From contig JAHFQZ010000004.1 of the NCBI GenBank assembly GCA_023259055.1, forward strand, positions 62,001-126,000: a stretch of DNA of 64,000 nt. Reading direction: 5' to 3'. Positions 8,219 through 17,203 of this stretch are shown piece by piece. The stretch comes from Nitrosomonadales bacterium (GTDB lineage Bacteria; Pseudomonadota; Gammaproteobacteria; Burkholderiales; Gallionellaceae). A model generated the notes under the pieces. That model was not told where the DNA came from. It worked only from the letters and a program-made list of their open reading frames with translations, and did no database searches. The translations under genes and the position numbers were made by a program. Numbering within the stretch: position 1 is the stretch's first letter; each line of letters opens with the position of its first letter.

Positions 8219-9547
8219 TTAGTACAGCGCCTGATTGACCTTACCCATATCCTCTTCACCCAGCGAGCTCACCGCAGCCTTGAGACGCAATTGGCTGGTC
8301 AAATAATTGTATTGCGCCTGAAACAGGTCCCGCCGGGTGGAAAACAACTGTTGCTGCGCGTTCAGCACATCCAGATTGGTACGCACCCCGACTTCATGGC
8401 CGAGCTTGCTGGCCTCCAGGACGCTTTCGCTGGAGGCTAGCGCTTGCTGCAGCGCCTTGACCTGGGCAATGCCGCTGACCACGCCAAGATAAGCTTGTCT
8501 GGTTTGCTGCGCGACGTTGCGACGGGCATTCTCCAGCTCCTGACTGGCGCGCTCGCGGTTGGCTTCCGCCTCGCGCAATCTGGAATTGACGCCGCCCCCC
8601 TGGAACAGCGGCATGTTCAATTGCATGCCGATGCTCTTGTTGGTACTGTCGGTGCCCACGCCGAAGCTGCCGCCATTGGCAACGCTTTTGGAGAAATTGG
8701 CCACAAGATCCACCGTCGGGTAGTGCCCGCCCCGGTTGCGCGCCACTTCTTTCTCGGCAATCGTGGCGCCCGCCTGCGCGATGGCCAGCTGCAAACTGTT
8801 TAACTGCGCATTGTCCACCCATTTCTCCATGTCGGCGGGTTGCGGGGCTTCCAGCCGGAAGTCCTTGCCGAGCGGCTTGAGGTCCTTGGGTACGGCATTG
8901 ATCAGTTGCTGCAGGGCGCTGCGCTTGATTTCCAGGTTGTTCCTGGCGGCGATTTCCTGCGCGCCGGTCAGGTCATGACGTGCTTGCGCCTCAAGGGTGT
9001 CGGTGATGGTGGCGCTGCCGACCTCGAAATTGCGCCTGGCTTGCTCCAGCTGCTCGGCGATGGCGGTCTTTTGCGCTTCCACCAGCTGTACGCTGTCCTG
9101 CGCGATCAGCACATCGAAGTAGGCCTGTGCGACGCGCAGCATCAAATCCTGTTCGGCAATCTTGAACTGGGCTTCGGCCTGGGCGACCTGTAATTCGGAT
9201 TCGTTATAGGCCAGCCAGTTCTGTTGGCGAAACAGCGGTTGCACCAGGTTTACACCGTAACCATGGCTGTTGTAACGGCTTTCGCCGCCCGTAAACAGGG
9301 GAGGCATGGTCGGGTTATATTGCACCGTCTGATCATTATAGGTGGTGTTGGCGCTGAGATTGACCGACGGCATCAAGGCAGAGCGGCCCTGCGGCAGTTT
9401 TTCCTGTCCGGCCTGCAGCGTGGCGCGCGCCGAGGCAAATACCGGATCGTTTGCCTGGGCGGCGTGGAAGGTTTCCAGCAGGTCGGCAGCGTTTGCCACG
9501 CTGGGCATGACCAGTGCAAGCAGTAAAATGTGCGGTAACTTTTTCAT
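8219..9547 (-). CDS. TolC-family outer membrane channel
   Basis: A 442-residue outer-membrane efflux protein with a signal peptide (MKKLPHILLLALVMPSVANA) and two repeated OEP domains rich in coiled-coil heptads. Marks are DLLETFHAAQANDP at the N-terminus, LMLRVAQAYFDVLIAQD in repeat 1 and RQAYLGVVSGIAQVKALQQA in repeat 2, as in TolC type I secretion channels. Length is normal. It is the last gene of a five-gene minus-strand operon with adaptor, permease, ATPase and TetR regulator, so it probably forms the outer-membrane exit of that tripartite pump. Confidence 0.92.
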   Translation of the reverse strand: MKKLPHILLLALVMPSVANAADLLETFHAAQANDPVFASARATLQAGQEKLPQGRSALMPSVNLSANTTYNDQTVQYNPTMPPLFTGGESRYNSHGYGVNLVQPLFRQQNWLAYNESELQVAQAEAQFKIAEQDLMLRVAQAYFDVLIAQDSVQLVEAQKTAIAEQLEQARRNFEVGSATITDTLEAQARHDLTGAQEIAARNNLEIKRSALQQLINAVPKDLKPLGKDFRLEAPQPADMEKWVDNAQLNSLQLAIAQAGATIAEKEVARNRGGHYPTVDLVANFSKSVANGGSFGVGTDSTNKSIGMQLNMPLFQGGGVNSRLREAEANRERASQELENARRNVAQQTRQAYLGVVSGIAQVKALQQALASSESVLEASKLGHEVGVRTNLDVLNAQQQLFSTRRDLFQAQYNYLTSQLRLKAAVSSLGEEDMGKVNQALY

Positions 9548-9576
9548 GTCTATTTCTTTCCTGGCTGAATTAAAAA

Positions 9577-10200
9577 TTAAACTTCAGTGCCGCGTTTTTT
9601 GATGCCATGCAAAAAAATCGGGAAAGTTTTTTTCGCCTCATCCAGCAACGAACGCTTACCGCCAAAAATCGAAGCCTGCATGACCAGCCCCTGGATCATG
9701 CCGATGTAAAGCACGGCGGCGCTCTTGCTATCGAGATCAGGCGGCGCCAGAGACTGCTTTTTTGCGGTATCGAGCAATCCGGCAATCTTCGCTTCATAGC
9801 CGGAGATGATTTCCTGGATCAGGTCGCGGAGCTTGCTGCTCTTTTTGTGCAGCAACTCTGAGAACAGCAGTCTCGGAATTGCAGGGTGCTTGCTGATGAA
9901 GGCGATGTGCGCAAAAAACATGCGCTCGATTGCATTGATCGGGTCGGTCGCCTCAGACGCAGCTTTTTCCAGCACTTTCATCAGCTGCTCGCGTATCCAC
10001 CTCATGACCGCAACCCAGATGTCATCCTTGGTGGCGAAATGCTTGAAGATGGCGCCTTGGGTCACTTTCATGGCATCCGCCATATTCTGGGTGGTGACGC
10101 TATCGACGCCTTTTTCTGCGGCCAGCTCCACGGCGACACGGATGATCTCGTTTTGCCTTTCTTCGGTAGGCATGCGGCGTTGTATTACTTCATGGCTCAT
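9577..10200 (-). CDS. TetR-family transcriptional regulator
   Basis: A 207-residue regulator. The N-terminal helix-turn-helix reads VTTQNMADAMKVTQGAIFKHFATKDDI (shown here only as its family pattern, residues about 38-65), typical of TetR. The C-terminal ligand domain is helical. It sits inside the export operon, 24 nt after the ATPase gene and 29 nt before the TolC-like gene, so it most likely represses this operon and responds to an exported compound. Candidate palindromes lie upstream of the adaptor gene near 13323-13340. Confidence 0.9.
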   Translation of the reverse strand: MSHEVIQRRMPTEERQNEIIRVAVELAAEKGVDSVTTQNMADAMKVTQGAIFKHFATKDDIWVAVMRWIREQLMKVLEKAASEATDPINAIERMFFAHIAFISKHPAIPRLLFSELLHKKSSKLRDLIQEIISGYEAKIAGLLDTAKKQSLAPPDLDSKSAAVLYIGMIQGLVMQASIFGGKRSLLDEAKKTFPIFLHGIKKRGTEV

Positions 10201-10224
10201 GACTTTCCCTCCAGTAATTTCATG

Positions 10225-10932
10225 TCAAAACTCGCGACCTTCTCCTGCTTCTTCGTAGGTGCGTCCATCGCGGATATGGTAAACGCGTTTGAAGGTCGGG
10301 ATGATCTTTTCATCATGCGTCACGACGATAATGGCCGTTTGATATTGCTGCGCCATCTGGTTCAGGATGCGCACCACGGTTAAAGCGCGTTCGCTGTCCA
10401 ATGGAGCTGTCGGTTCATCGGCAAGAATAATCGGCGGATGATTGGCCAATGCGCGCGCAATCGACACGCGTTGCTGTTCTCCGCCTGATAGCTCCGAAAC
10501 CTGCGCCCTGGAACGATGGCCGACATCGAGCGCATCTAGCAATTCCTTCGCGCGGCTCCGTGCCTGCACGTTTGGCATACCGGCCAGCATCGGAAGCAGG
10601 GCGATGTTGTCGGTCACATCCAGGAACGGGATCAGATATGGCGCCTGAAAAACAAAACCGATGCGGTCGCGCCGCAACGTGCGCAGGTCGTCGATTTTCC
10701 ATTCATGGTCGTAAATCGTTTGTCCGGCGAGCTTCATTTTTCCCGCCGTCGGCTCGATCACCGCACCCAGGCATTTCAGCAACGTAGTTTTGCCCGATCC
10801 GCTCGGCCCGACCAAGCCGACCACTTCGCCCGGCCAGATTGTCATGTCCACGCCCTTCAGCGCATCGACAGCGGTATTGCCTTCGCCATAGCGTTTCTTC
10901 AGGTTCTCGATATGAATTGCGGGTTCGCTCAT
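10225..10932 (-). CDS. ABC transporter ATP-binding protein (MacB/LolD/DevA type)
   Basis: A 235-residue ATPase with Walker A (GPSGSGKTT), Q-loop (FVFQAPYLIPFL), signature (LSGGEQQR), Walker B (IILADEPT) and H-loop (VVTHD). Three ATGs in a row occur at 10938, 10935 and 10932; the last is chosen because GGAGG lies 6 nt before it. The first would overlap the permease stop codon. The ATPase pairs with the FtsX-like permease directly upstream, and the set with adaptor and TolC resembles MacAB-TolC or heterocyst DevBCA-type exporters, which move glycolipids, peptides or antibiotics across the envelope. Confidence 0.92.
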   Translation of the reverse strand: MSEPAIHIENLKKRYGEGNTAVDALKGVDMTIWPGEVVGLVGPSGSGKTTLLKCLGAVIEPTAGKMKLAGQTIYDHEWKIDDLRTLRRDRIGFVFQAPYLIPFLDVTDNIALLPMLAGMPNVQARSRAKELLDALDVGHRSRAQVSELSGGEQQRVSIARALANHPPIILADEPTAPLDSERALTVVRILNQMAQQYQTAIIVVTHDEKIIPTFKRVYHIRDGRTYEEAGEGREF

Positions 10933-10934
10933 CA

Positions 10935-12128
10935 TCATCCTCCAATCGCAGTGGCAGGGTCGATCCGCAAAGCCGCGCGGATCGCGAAAATGCTCGCCAG
11001 GGAGCAAATCAGCATCACCAGAATAAATCCCCTGATCGCGTCTTCCGGGATGAGCAAAACATATCTCGGGAACAGCGGCCCCCACAAGGTCGCTGCTGTC
11101 TTGCCGACTACAAAACCGATCAGCCCCAGTCCGAGCGCTTGCTGCAATATCATTCCGCTGATTGTTTTATTGCCAGCGCCCACCAGCTTGAGCACGGCGA
11201 TTTCGCGTATTTTGTTCATCGTCATCGTGAAGATGATGAAGGCCACGATAGCCGCGCTGACGATGGAAAGAATCACCAGAAACATGAAAATCTGTTTGGC
11301 CGACATCGCAATCAATTTGGCGACCAGGATTTCTTCCATCTGGTCTTTGGTATACGCCTGCAGATGCTGCCAGCGCCGGATCTGCTTCGCGATCTCCTGA
11401 GGGTCCTGACCTGGCTTGATGCGCACCAGCACCGCGTTGACCATGCGGCTCGCGGCCTGGCTTGCCAGAACGGCATCCAGAAGCCCCGGCACGCCGGGGC
11501 GGTTGAAAACCGGGTTTGCCGCCGTCCGCGCGCGCTCATTCATCAGCGCATCGTTGTCTTTCAGGAATTGCACCTCCTGTGCATCCTTGATCGGCACGAA
11601 TACCATCGGATCGCCGCTTGACGAGACCATGCGCTGCGTCAGCCCGACGACGGTATACAGGTGGCGGCGAATCTGGATGCGTTCGCCTAGCGCCAGCCCG
11701 GCCTTGATGTCGGCAAGCGCTTCGTAGTGGGTGCGCGTGATCGGGCGGCCAGCCACTAGATAGGACGGTTCGCCTGGCTTGCCCGGTTCGATGCCCACCA
11801 GCATGACGCGCACCTCCTTGCTGCCTTGCTTGATCTGCATCGTCAGGTACGCCACGTTGCCCGCTTCCATGACACCTTCTTGGCCCAGGATATCCTGTAT
11901 CACATCATCGCGAATACTGGACGGCTCGGCATAAGGGCCGAGCGTGTCTTGCTGAACCACCCAGAGATCCGCCCCGGCATTTTCGATCAGCGCCTTGCCA
12001 TCGTCCACCATGCCGCGGTACACGCCAGCCATCGTCAGCGTGACGCCGATCAGCAGCCCCAGCCCCACACCGGTAAAGACGAACTTGCCCCAGCCATGCA
12101 GGATGTCGCGGCTTGCGAGATTAATCAT
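10935..12128 (-). CDS. ABC transporter permease (FtsX/MacB-like, DevC type)
   Basis: A 397-residue membrane protein: one transmembrane helix near residues 18-38, a periplasmic domain of about 230 residues, then three helices in the C-terminal FtsX domain (IFMFLVILSIVSAAIVAFII, a segment near residues 325-345, and ILVMLICSLASIFAI). This four-helix layout is that of MacB-type mechanotransmission exporters. It starts 2 nt after the adaptor stop and its TGA overlaps the ATG cluster of the ATPase gene, so translation is tightly coupled. The exported substrate cannot be read from sequence. Confidence 0.9.
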   Translation of the reverse strand: MINLASRDILHGWGKFVFTGVGLGLLIGVTLTMAGVYRGMVDDGKALIENAGADLWVVQQDTLGPYAEPSSIRDDVIQDILGQEGVMEAGNVAYLTMQIKQGSKEVRVMLVGIEPGKPGEPSYLVAGRPITRTHYEALADIKAGLALGERIQIRRHLYTVVGLTQRMVSSSGDPMVFVPIKDAQEVQFLKDNDALMNERARTAANPVFNRPGVPGLLDAVLASQAASRMVNAVLVRIKPGQDPQEIAKQIRRWQHLQAYTKDQMEEILVAKLIAMSAKQIFMFLVILSIVSAAIVAFIIFTMTMNKIREIAVLKLVGAGNKTISGMILQQALGLGLIGFVVGKTAATLWGPLFPRYVLLIPEDAIRGFILVMLICSLASIFAIRAALRIDPATAIGG

Positions 12129-12130
12129 GG

Positions 12131-13300
12131 TCAGCTCTTAACAATTTCTGGAACCACTTTTATTTTGAGGTCGTCTTTCATCGCCTTCTGGCTGTAGACG
12201 ATGACCTCATCGCCATCGCCGAGCCCGTCCAGAACCTGTGTCCGACCATCCAGCGTCGCAATGCCGGCTTTGATGGCTTTGAACTTGGCGCGATTATTGA
12301 GCAGCACCCATACGCCTTTTTGCTGGTCGATCTGTTTCACGGCCGCAGTCGGTATCGAACGGGTATTGTCCAAACCGGGAAGCCTGATCGTGACTTCGGA
12401 GTATTCGCCCAGGCTGACATCCGATGCCGGCGCGGCTAAGGTAACATTCACGATGCGTTCTTCGGTGATCGCATCGCTGATCATGTCGACCCTTTTGACC
12501 ACCCCTGCAACGGTTGTCTGCGGCTGCGAGCGCAGCACGAGGCTTGCCTGCTGGCCCGCACGGATCATCCCCGCCTGCTTTTGGTCGATGCGGGTTCTGA
12601 TCCATATATCGGCCGGATCGATGACTTGCAGCACCGTTTGCCCCGGGACAACCGTCACACCCTGTTCAACCATTCTTGCCGTGACGATGCCGCTCACCGG
12701 GCTGAACAGCAAGGTTTGCTCGCGCAGCTTGGCCACGCCCGATGCATCCGACTGCGCCTTTTCCCGGTCATGCATCACTGCCGCCAAAGAAGCGGTAGCG
12801 GCATCCAGCGCGGCTTGTGCCGCATTTTTTTCGTTAAGTTTGGCATCCAGCATTTCCTGGCTGACATAGCCCTTCACATGCAGATCGACAAATCTTTTAT
12901 ATGTAGCCGAAACTGTCTTTTCCTGGCTTTGCGCTTGCGCCAGCTGAGCCTCGGCCATCCTGATCGAGTTGGAGGAGCGCTCTGCCATCAACCGGCTGCT
13001 GGTGAGGCGTTCATTGAGGTCGATCGGATCAAGCCTGGCCACAACTTGTCCGGCTTTCACATAATCGCCCTGATCGACCAGCATGCTACCGACCCGCCCG
13101 GTCATCGTGGAAGAAACGTTATACGTATGCCGCGCCTCGGTGATCCCGACACCGAAGACCTCCGAAGCAAGGCTTCCTGTCTGGATTTTCTCGGTAGTCA
13201 CCTTCACTGGAGCCAGCGGCCCCTGGGTAAGAACCACCCATGCAAAGATCGAAATCAAAAGGGTCGCCGATAAAATAAGCTTGAGTCTAAGTTTTGTCAT
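12131..13300 (-). CDS. Periplasmic adaptor (HlyD/RND membrane fusion protein)
   Basis: A 389-residue membrane fusion protein with an N-terminal anchor (LILSATLLISIFAWVVL), a lipoyl-like half motif (VDQGDYVKAGQVVARLDPIDL), a coiled-coil hairpin around residues 90-185, the second lipoyl half (LFSPVSGIVTARMVEQGVTV) and a beta-barrel domain (GQQASLVL). It bridges inner-membrane transporter and TolC channel. It is the first gene of the five-gene operon; a 321-nt region upstream separates it from the divergent beta-barrel gene and holds possible operators. Confidence 0.9.
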   Translation of the reverse strand: MTKLRLKLILSATLLISIFAWVVLTQGPLAPVKVTTEKIQTGSLASEVFGVGITEARHTYNVSSTMTGRVGSMLVDQGDYVKAGQVVARLDPIDLNERLTSSRLMAERSSNSIRMAEAQLAQAQSQEKTVSATYKRFVDLHVKGYVSQEMLDAKLNEKNAAQAALDAATASLAAVMHDREKAQSDASGVAKLREQTLLFSPVSGIVTARMVEQGVTVVPGQTVLQVIDPADIWIRTRIDQKQAGMIRAGQQASLVLRSQPQTTVAGVVKRVDMISDAITEERIVNVTLAAPASDVSLGEYSEVTIRLPGLDNTRSIPTAAVKQIDQQKGVWVLLNNRAKFKAIKAGIATLDGRTQVLDGLGDGDEVIVYSQKAMKDDLKIKVVPEIVKS

Positions 13301-13621
13301 AAGTCCGTCCGCAAGTAATGCAAGTAAGTATTCAATTACTATCCTACAGGTGTAAAGCCAGTCGTGTCAAGTTAGGTATGCGATCTGTGAGAAACTGCTA
13401 AATAAGCAGCATCATGCTCATGATGCCTAAGGTGTCTCGCCAAATCTGTCGGGGAAACGTGGCTTATCGTTATTGCTTTTGTTAACAATAACTAGTCTGT
13501 TAGTTTTATTGACGGAGCATGAGTGAGCGGATAAGGTGCGTGCACGCGACCATGAAATCATGGGACAAACAATTCGAGCTTGGCACCTTGTAATTGCTTA
13601 TCTAAACTCTGTGAGGAAAAC
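13301..13621. promoter_or_regulatory. Divergent intergenic region with two palindromes
   Basis: This 321-nt gap separates the minus-strand export operon from the plus-strand beta-barrel gene and must contain both promoters. Two dyads stand out: GCATCATG/CATGATGC with a 2-nt spacer at 13409-13426, and GTTATTG/CAATAAC with a 10-nt spacer at 13469-13492. Either could be a regulator site. No small gene was convincing here. Confidence 0.4.
13323..13340. promoter_or_regulatory. Possible TetR operator upstream of the export operon
   Basis: An inverted repeat AGTAA (13323-13327) and TTACT (13336-13340) with an 8-nt spacer lies 23 nt upstream of the adaptor start, in an AT-rich stretch that could overlap the promoter. 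Its position suits autorepression by the TetR protein of the operon. Arms are only 5 bp, so this is a weak call. Confidence 0.3.
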
Positions 13622-14236
13622 ATGAAAAAAATCATTTCAGCAATGTTGTTTTCTGTGTTCTCGGTTTCTGCTGATGCAGCTGATCATGGTTACTACGTGT
13701 CTGTGGATTCCGGGCGGGCAACTTTTAGCCATGCAGAAGACGTGCTTCGCGGGACGTTACCTGATACCCCCGGGTTTTCAAAGGCGGCAACTACCCGCGT
13801 CGGCGGTGGTTTCCATTTCAACGAGTACCTGGGAGTGGATATAGGCTACTTGATGAACCAGGATTCGATTTCCGATAGTTTTCTCATCAAACAGACCCTG
13901 AAATCTTCTTCTCTACTGATTGCTGCATTCGGCACCTATCCTGTCAACGAGGCGTTTGAGCTGTTCGGAAAACTGGGCTTGGCAAACAACAGGTTGACCT
14001 ATTCAGCCCCCTTTCAGACGCAGGTGTCCGGACTTGTTTATGGTAGCGCGACAAAGACAAGCATGATGTTTGGTTTGGGCGCCCAATACAACATCAATAA
14101 GCAATGGAGCATCCGCATGCAATACGAAAACCTCGGCAAGACTAACCTGACGGCTTTAATCAATCTGGGTGGGGTACTGCCGGGGGCGAATATCGGGATG
14201 TCCGCCATCACTGTGGGCAATGTGTACAACTTCTGA
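13622..14236 (+). CDS. Outer membrane beta-barrel protein (OmpA/OmpW-like)
   Basis: A 204-residue protein with a signal peptide (MKKIISAMLFSVFSVSADA) followed by an eight-stranded-barrel pattern: alternating residues, GGGFHFNEYLGVDIGY, LFGKLGLANNRLTY, MFGLGAQYNINKQWSIRMQY, and the terminal aromatic F (NVYNF) needed for BAM recognition. The start at 13622 is supported by GAGGAA 4 nt upstream. A second domain such as peptidoglycan-binding OmpA is absent. Function could be a small porin, adhesin or stress protein; the sequence does not decide. Confidence 0.8.
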   Translation: MKKIISAMLFSVFSVSADAADHGYYVSVDSGRATFSHAEDVLRGTLPDTPGFSKAATTRVGGGFHFNEYLGVDIGYLMNQDSISDSFLIKQTLKSSSLLIAAFGTYPVNEAFELFGKLGLANNRLTYSAPFQTQVSGLVYGSATKTSMMFGLGAQYNINKQWSIRMQYENLGKTNLTALINLGGVLPGANIGMSAITVGNVYNF

Positions 14237-14307
14237 TTTCAAACACTCAGGGTCAGAATGATTCTTTTGGACGAATCGGTTTTTTCAACGACTTGGTCAG
14301 GCCACAT

Positions 14308-15042
14308 ATGAAGGTTAAGAAATTCATCAGTCTTGAATGGGATGCGATCGCAGGAATCGTAGCAGCGGTGGTGGCTATCGTTCTGCATCTTTTGCATGTA
14401 GTGGACGAACAGGTCATCTTGTCTATCGTGCTTGCCCTGATGGCGCTGTTGTTCATCAACTTCATGCGGCATGCAAGAAACAACGAATTGACTGCAGAGC
14501 AGGTAGATCACACAGCGCACGCGGTAAGCAGAATCCAGTCAGCGTTAAAGCATCCTGATGTGGTTCTTGTCGGGCCACTCCACCTGCGTTCCGCGAACGA
14601 GCAATTTGTCAGGCTTATGAGCGGAGACACAATCTGGTTCAATGTCTGCCTGTCGATGTATAAGCCACAGCCGCTATTCGATTCATTGCTGCGTCCGGCG
14701 GTAGATAATCCGATGGTGTCCTCGATTCAGTTCGTTCTCGACGAGAGTCAGAGGGATTTATGGCAACAATTCATACAGCCCAGGATTGCCGCCTGCTCTG
14801 GTGCCGGGAAGGTCAGGGAGCCACGTTGGTGCCGCTTGAGCAAGACTGTTTCCTATATTCTTGCCGATAGCCAACTGAGCGGTGGCACTGAAGCGCTGCT
14901 CAGCTTCTGGGGCGAGCCTTTTATGGCACAGACCACCGAGCGAGACGTGCCGCGTTTCATTTTTCATGTACAAAGGAATGCCGAAATCCTGCCACACTTG
15001 GTCGAATTGGAGCGTGGCTGCATAGGTGTACATCAGGAGTAG
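14308..15042 (+). CDS. Unknown two-helix membrane protein
   Basis: A 244-residue protein not recognised as a known family. Two adjacent transmembrane helices lie at residues about 13-35 and 38-56 (IAGIVAAVVAIVLHLLHVV, VILSIVLALMALLFINFM), followed by a cytosolic domain of about 185 residues. The soluble part contains GDTIWFNVCLSMYK, WQQFIQPRI and LSFWGEPFMA; the last piece is faintly like phospholipase-D-type domains of membrane-tethered proteins, but no HKD motif is visible. ATG at 14308 is chosen; a TTG five codons upstream is also possible. It lies between the beta-barrel gene and yajL, on the same strand. Confidence 0.6.
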   Translation: MKVKKFISLEWDAIAGIVAAVVAIVLHLLHVVDEQVILSIVLALMALLFINFMRHARNNELTAEQVDHTAHAVSRIQSALKHPDVVLVGPLHLRSANEQFVRLMSGDTIWFNVCLSMYKPQPLFDSLLRPAVDNPMVSSIQFVLDESQRDLWQQFIQPRIAACSGAGKVREPRWCRLSKTVSYILADSQLSGGTEALLSFWGEPFMAQTTERDVPRFIFHVQRNAEILPHLVELERGCIGVHQE

Positions 15043-15073
15043 CGGTACATTCACCCGTTAATGGAGGCCACAC

Positions 15074-15616
15074 GTGCCTAAAGTTCTTGTTCCCCTCGCA
15101 CAAGGCTGCGAAGAAATCGAAGCGGTCACGGTCATCGACATCTTGCGACGCGCCGGAATTACGGTGGTCAGCGCGGGGCTGGATAATCAGCCGGTGCGCG
15201 CCAGTCGCGGCGTGATACTGGTGCCTGACACCACGCTGGATGCAGTGCTGAACGATAGCTTCGACATGATCGTGTTGCCCGGCGGACAGCCGGGCACCGA
15301 CAACCTCAATGCTGACAAGCGCATCATTGAGCTGTTGCAGAAGATGGCGCAACAAGGCAAACATGTCGCTGCGATCTGCGCCGCGCCATCGGTGCTGGCG
15401 AGCGCCGGTTTGCTCGACGGTAAAAAAGCCACCAGTTTTCCGACGTGCCTGGACGACTTTCCCAAAGTCAATTTGCAGACTGCTGCGGTTGTCGAAGACG
15501 GTAATGTCATTACCTCGCGCGGGCCGGGCACGGCCATGGATTTTGCGTTGGTGCTGGTGGAACGGCTTGTAGGGAAGGCAAAGCGGCGGGAAGTTGAAGC
15601 GGGGTTGCAGCGTTAG
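15074..15616 (+). CDS. yajL: DJ-1/PfpI-family protein, YajL-like
   Basis: A 180-residue protein of the DJ-1/ThiJ family, with a GTG start (15074) preceded by GGAGG. The nucleophile elbow is AAICAAPSVLASAG with Cys102; the partner Glu region is GCEEIEAVTVID near the N-terminus. These match YajL/DJ-1, associated with protein repair or oxidative stress protection (the deglycase activity reported for the family is debated). It is convergent with the HAD phosphatase gene. Confidence 0.9.
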   Translation: MPKVLVPLAQGCEEIEAVTVIDILRRAGITVVSAGLDNQPVRASRGVILVPDTTLDAVLNDSFDMIVLPGGQPGTDNLNADKRIIELLQKMAQQGKHVAAICAAPSVLASAGLLDGKKATSFPTCLDDFPKVNLQTAAVVEDGNVITSRGPGTAMDFALVLVERLVGKAKRREVEAGLQR

Positions 15617-15642
15617 CACAAATAATCCATTAGCACACGCAT

Positions 15643-15665
15643 CCCCTCCCCCTTGCAGGGGAAGG
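15643..15665. repeat. C-rich/G-rich REP-like hairpin
   Basis: A run CCCCTCCCCCTTGCAGGGG followed by AAGG can fold on itself and resembles the palindromic element found inside cobQ (20149-20172). It sits in the gap between convergent yajL and the HAD gene and could help terminate either transcript. Confidence 0.4.
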
Positions 15666-15696
15666 AGCAGGTTTTGCTTTAATGAACAAGTCGAGG

Positions 15697-16359
15697 CTAG
15701 CGCAGGCTGATGATGCGCCAGCCGTGCTGTTCGGCATGGGCGCGCAGAACGTCGTCGGGATTGGCGGCGACCGGGGTTTTTACCTTGCGCAGCAGCGGCA
15801 GGTCGTTCAGCGAATCGCTGTAAAAGGTGCTGTCGGAGAAGCTGTCGAGCGTCCAGCCGCGCGAGGCCAGCCAGTTTTCCAGTCGGGTGATCTTGCCTTC
15901 GCGGAAACACGGTATATCCGCCACATTCCCGGTGAATTCGCCGTCCTTGTGCTCCGGCTCGGTGGCGATCAGATGCTCGACTCCGAATTCGCGTGCGATC
16001 GGCGCCGTGACAAAACTGTTGGTCGCGGTGATGACGGCGCACACATCGCCCGCCGCAAGATGGCGGTTGACCAGGTCGCGTGCAGGTTGCGTCACCATCG
16101 GCAGCACGCTTTCCCGCATGAATTGCCGGTGCCATTCGTCCAGCGTTTTGCGGGAATGGCGCGACAGCGGCTTCAATTGAAAATCCAGAAACTCGTTGAT
16201 ATCCAGGGTCCCGGCCTTGTAATGTTCATAGAAGAGGAGGTTTTTCGATTCGAACAGCTCACGGTCGAGCACGCCGATGCGTATCAGGAATTGCGACCAC
16301 TCGAAATCGCTGTCGCCGTTGAGCAGGGTGTTGTCTAAATCGAATAAGGCCAGCTTCAC
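15697..16359 (-). CDS. HAD-superfamily phosphatase (subfamily IB, SerB-like)
   Basis: A 220-residue haloacid-dehalogenase-type hydrolase with the nucleophile motif FDLDNTLLNGDSD (D7 and D9), motif II ITATNSF and motif III/IV STFYSDSLNDLPLL. The order and spacing are those of HAD-IB phosphatases related to phosphoserine phosphatase; many betaproteobacterial members are annotated as HAD-IB hydrolases, some acting on histidinol or choline phosphates. It lies 85 nt downstream of cobS on the same strand and could be read through from the cobalamin operon, but it has no known role there. Confidence 0.85.
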   Translation of the reverse strand: MKLALFDLDNTLLNGDSDFEWSQFLIRIGVLDRELFESKNLLFYEHYKAGTLDINEFLDFQLKPLSRHSRKTLDEWHRQFMRESVLPMVTQPARDLVNRHLAAGDVCAVITATNSFVTAPIAREFGVEHLIATEPEHKDGEFTGNVADIPCFREGKITRLENWLASRGWTLDSFSDSTFYSDSLNDLPLLRKVKTPVAANPDDVLRAHAEQHGWRIISLR

Positions 16360-16444
16360 TTCAACTCCAATTTCATGAATTTTTTAACAATGTCGCAACA
16401 TTACACGAGGCTTGGATGATAGCAAACTCATGCCCAGTTTTGAC

Positions 16445-17203
16445 CTAACATTGCGTTTGCGTGTCCATCAGCACCCACAAAATCAGTGCAGCAGTTTCCA
16501 TCACCTCAAGCAGCGCGCCCGCTGTATCGCCGGTGGTGCCGCCGAGGCGTGCCATCATCATTCGTCGCAGCAGCCAGAATACGGCGAGACACCCCAGTAC
16601 CAGCCCGGCACCGCGCATCCCCAGCACAGCCAGTACGCCGAGCAAGGTAGCCAGCAACATCGCGATCACAGCGCCGCGCGGCGCATACTGGGCAAGCGCC
16701 GATCCCAATCCGCCGGGACGAACGTAGGGGGTAGTGAGGAACAGCAAAGGCATGGCACTGCGCGCCAGCAGTAGTGGCCACAATAATGCCCAATTGTTGC
16801 TGCATTGCACCATGGCGACCAGTGCGGAAAATTTCAGCAGCAACACCAGCACCACGGCAACCACCGCAGCGGGGCCAGCATACGGGTCTTTCATGATCGC
16901 CAGCGTGCGCTCGCGATTTCCGATGCCGCCCAGCCAGGCATCCATGCTGTCAGCCAGGCCATCCAGATGCAGCGCTCCGGTCATCACCACCCATGCCGCC
17001 AGCAGCAAGGCGGCATGCAGCAGCACCGGCACGCCATGCAGCAGGCTATGCAGCCCGGCCAGTAATGCGCCCAGCAGTAGCCCTACCAGCGGGTAATACA
17101 GCAGCGACGCGCCGACTTCGCGTTTGCCATACTGCTGTTTGAGTTTGACCGGGATCTGCGTGAGGAACTGGATCGCGAGCAGTAGGGGGTAGAAAGGTTT
17201 CAT
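16445..17203 (-). CDS. cobS: Adenosylcobinamide-GDP ribazoletransferase
   Basis: A 252-residue integral membrane enzyme joining AdoCbi-GDP and alpha-ribazole (phosphate) to make cobalamin (phosphate). It shows the N-terminal FLTQIPV segment, the metal-binding region GALHLDGLADSMDAWLGG and several hydrophobic helices. The start at 17203 overlaps the cobC stop by ATGA, giving translational coupling. It is the last gene of the riboswitch-controlled operon. Confidence 0.95.
   Translation of the reverse strand: MKPFYPLLLAIQFLTQIPVKLKQQYGKREVGASLLYYPLVGLLLGALLAGLHSLLHGVPVLLHAALLLAAWVVMTGALHLDGLADSMDAWLGGIGNRERTLAIMKDPYAGPAAVVAVVLVLLLKFSALVAMVQCSNNWALLWPLLLARSAMPLLFLTTPYVRPGGLGSALAQYAPRGAVIAMLLATLLGVLAVLGMRGAGLVLGCLAVFWLLRRMMMARLGGTTGDTAGALLEVMETAALILWVLMDTQTQC

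Noticed and set aside
14957-16135. 392-codon minus-strand frame across yajL
   Set aside because: Overlaps yajL and the HAD gene in another frame with Arg/His-rich composition typical of shadows.
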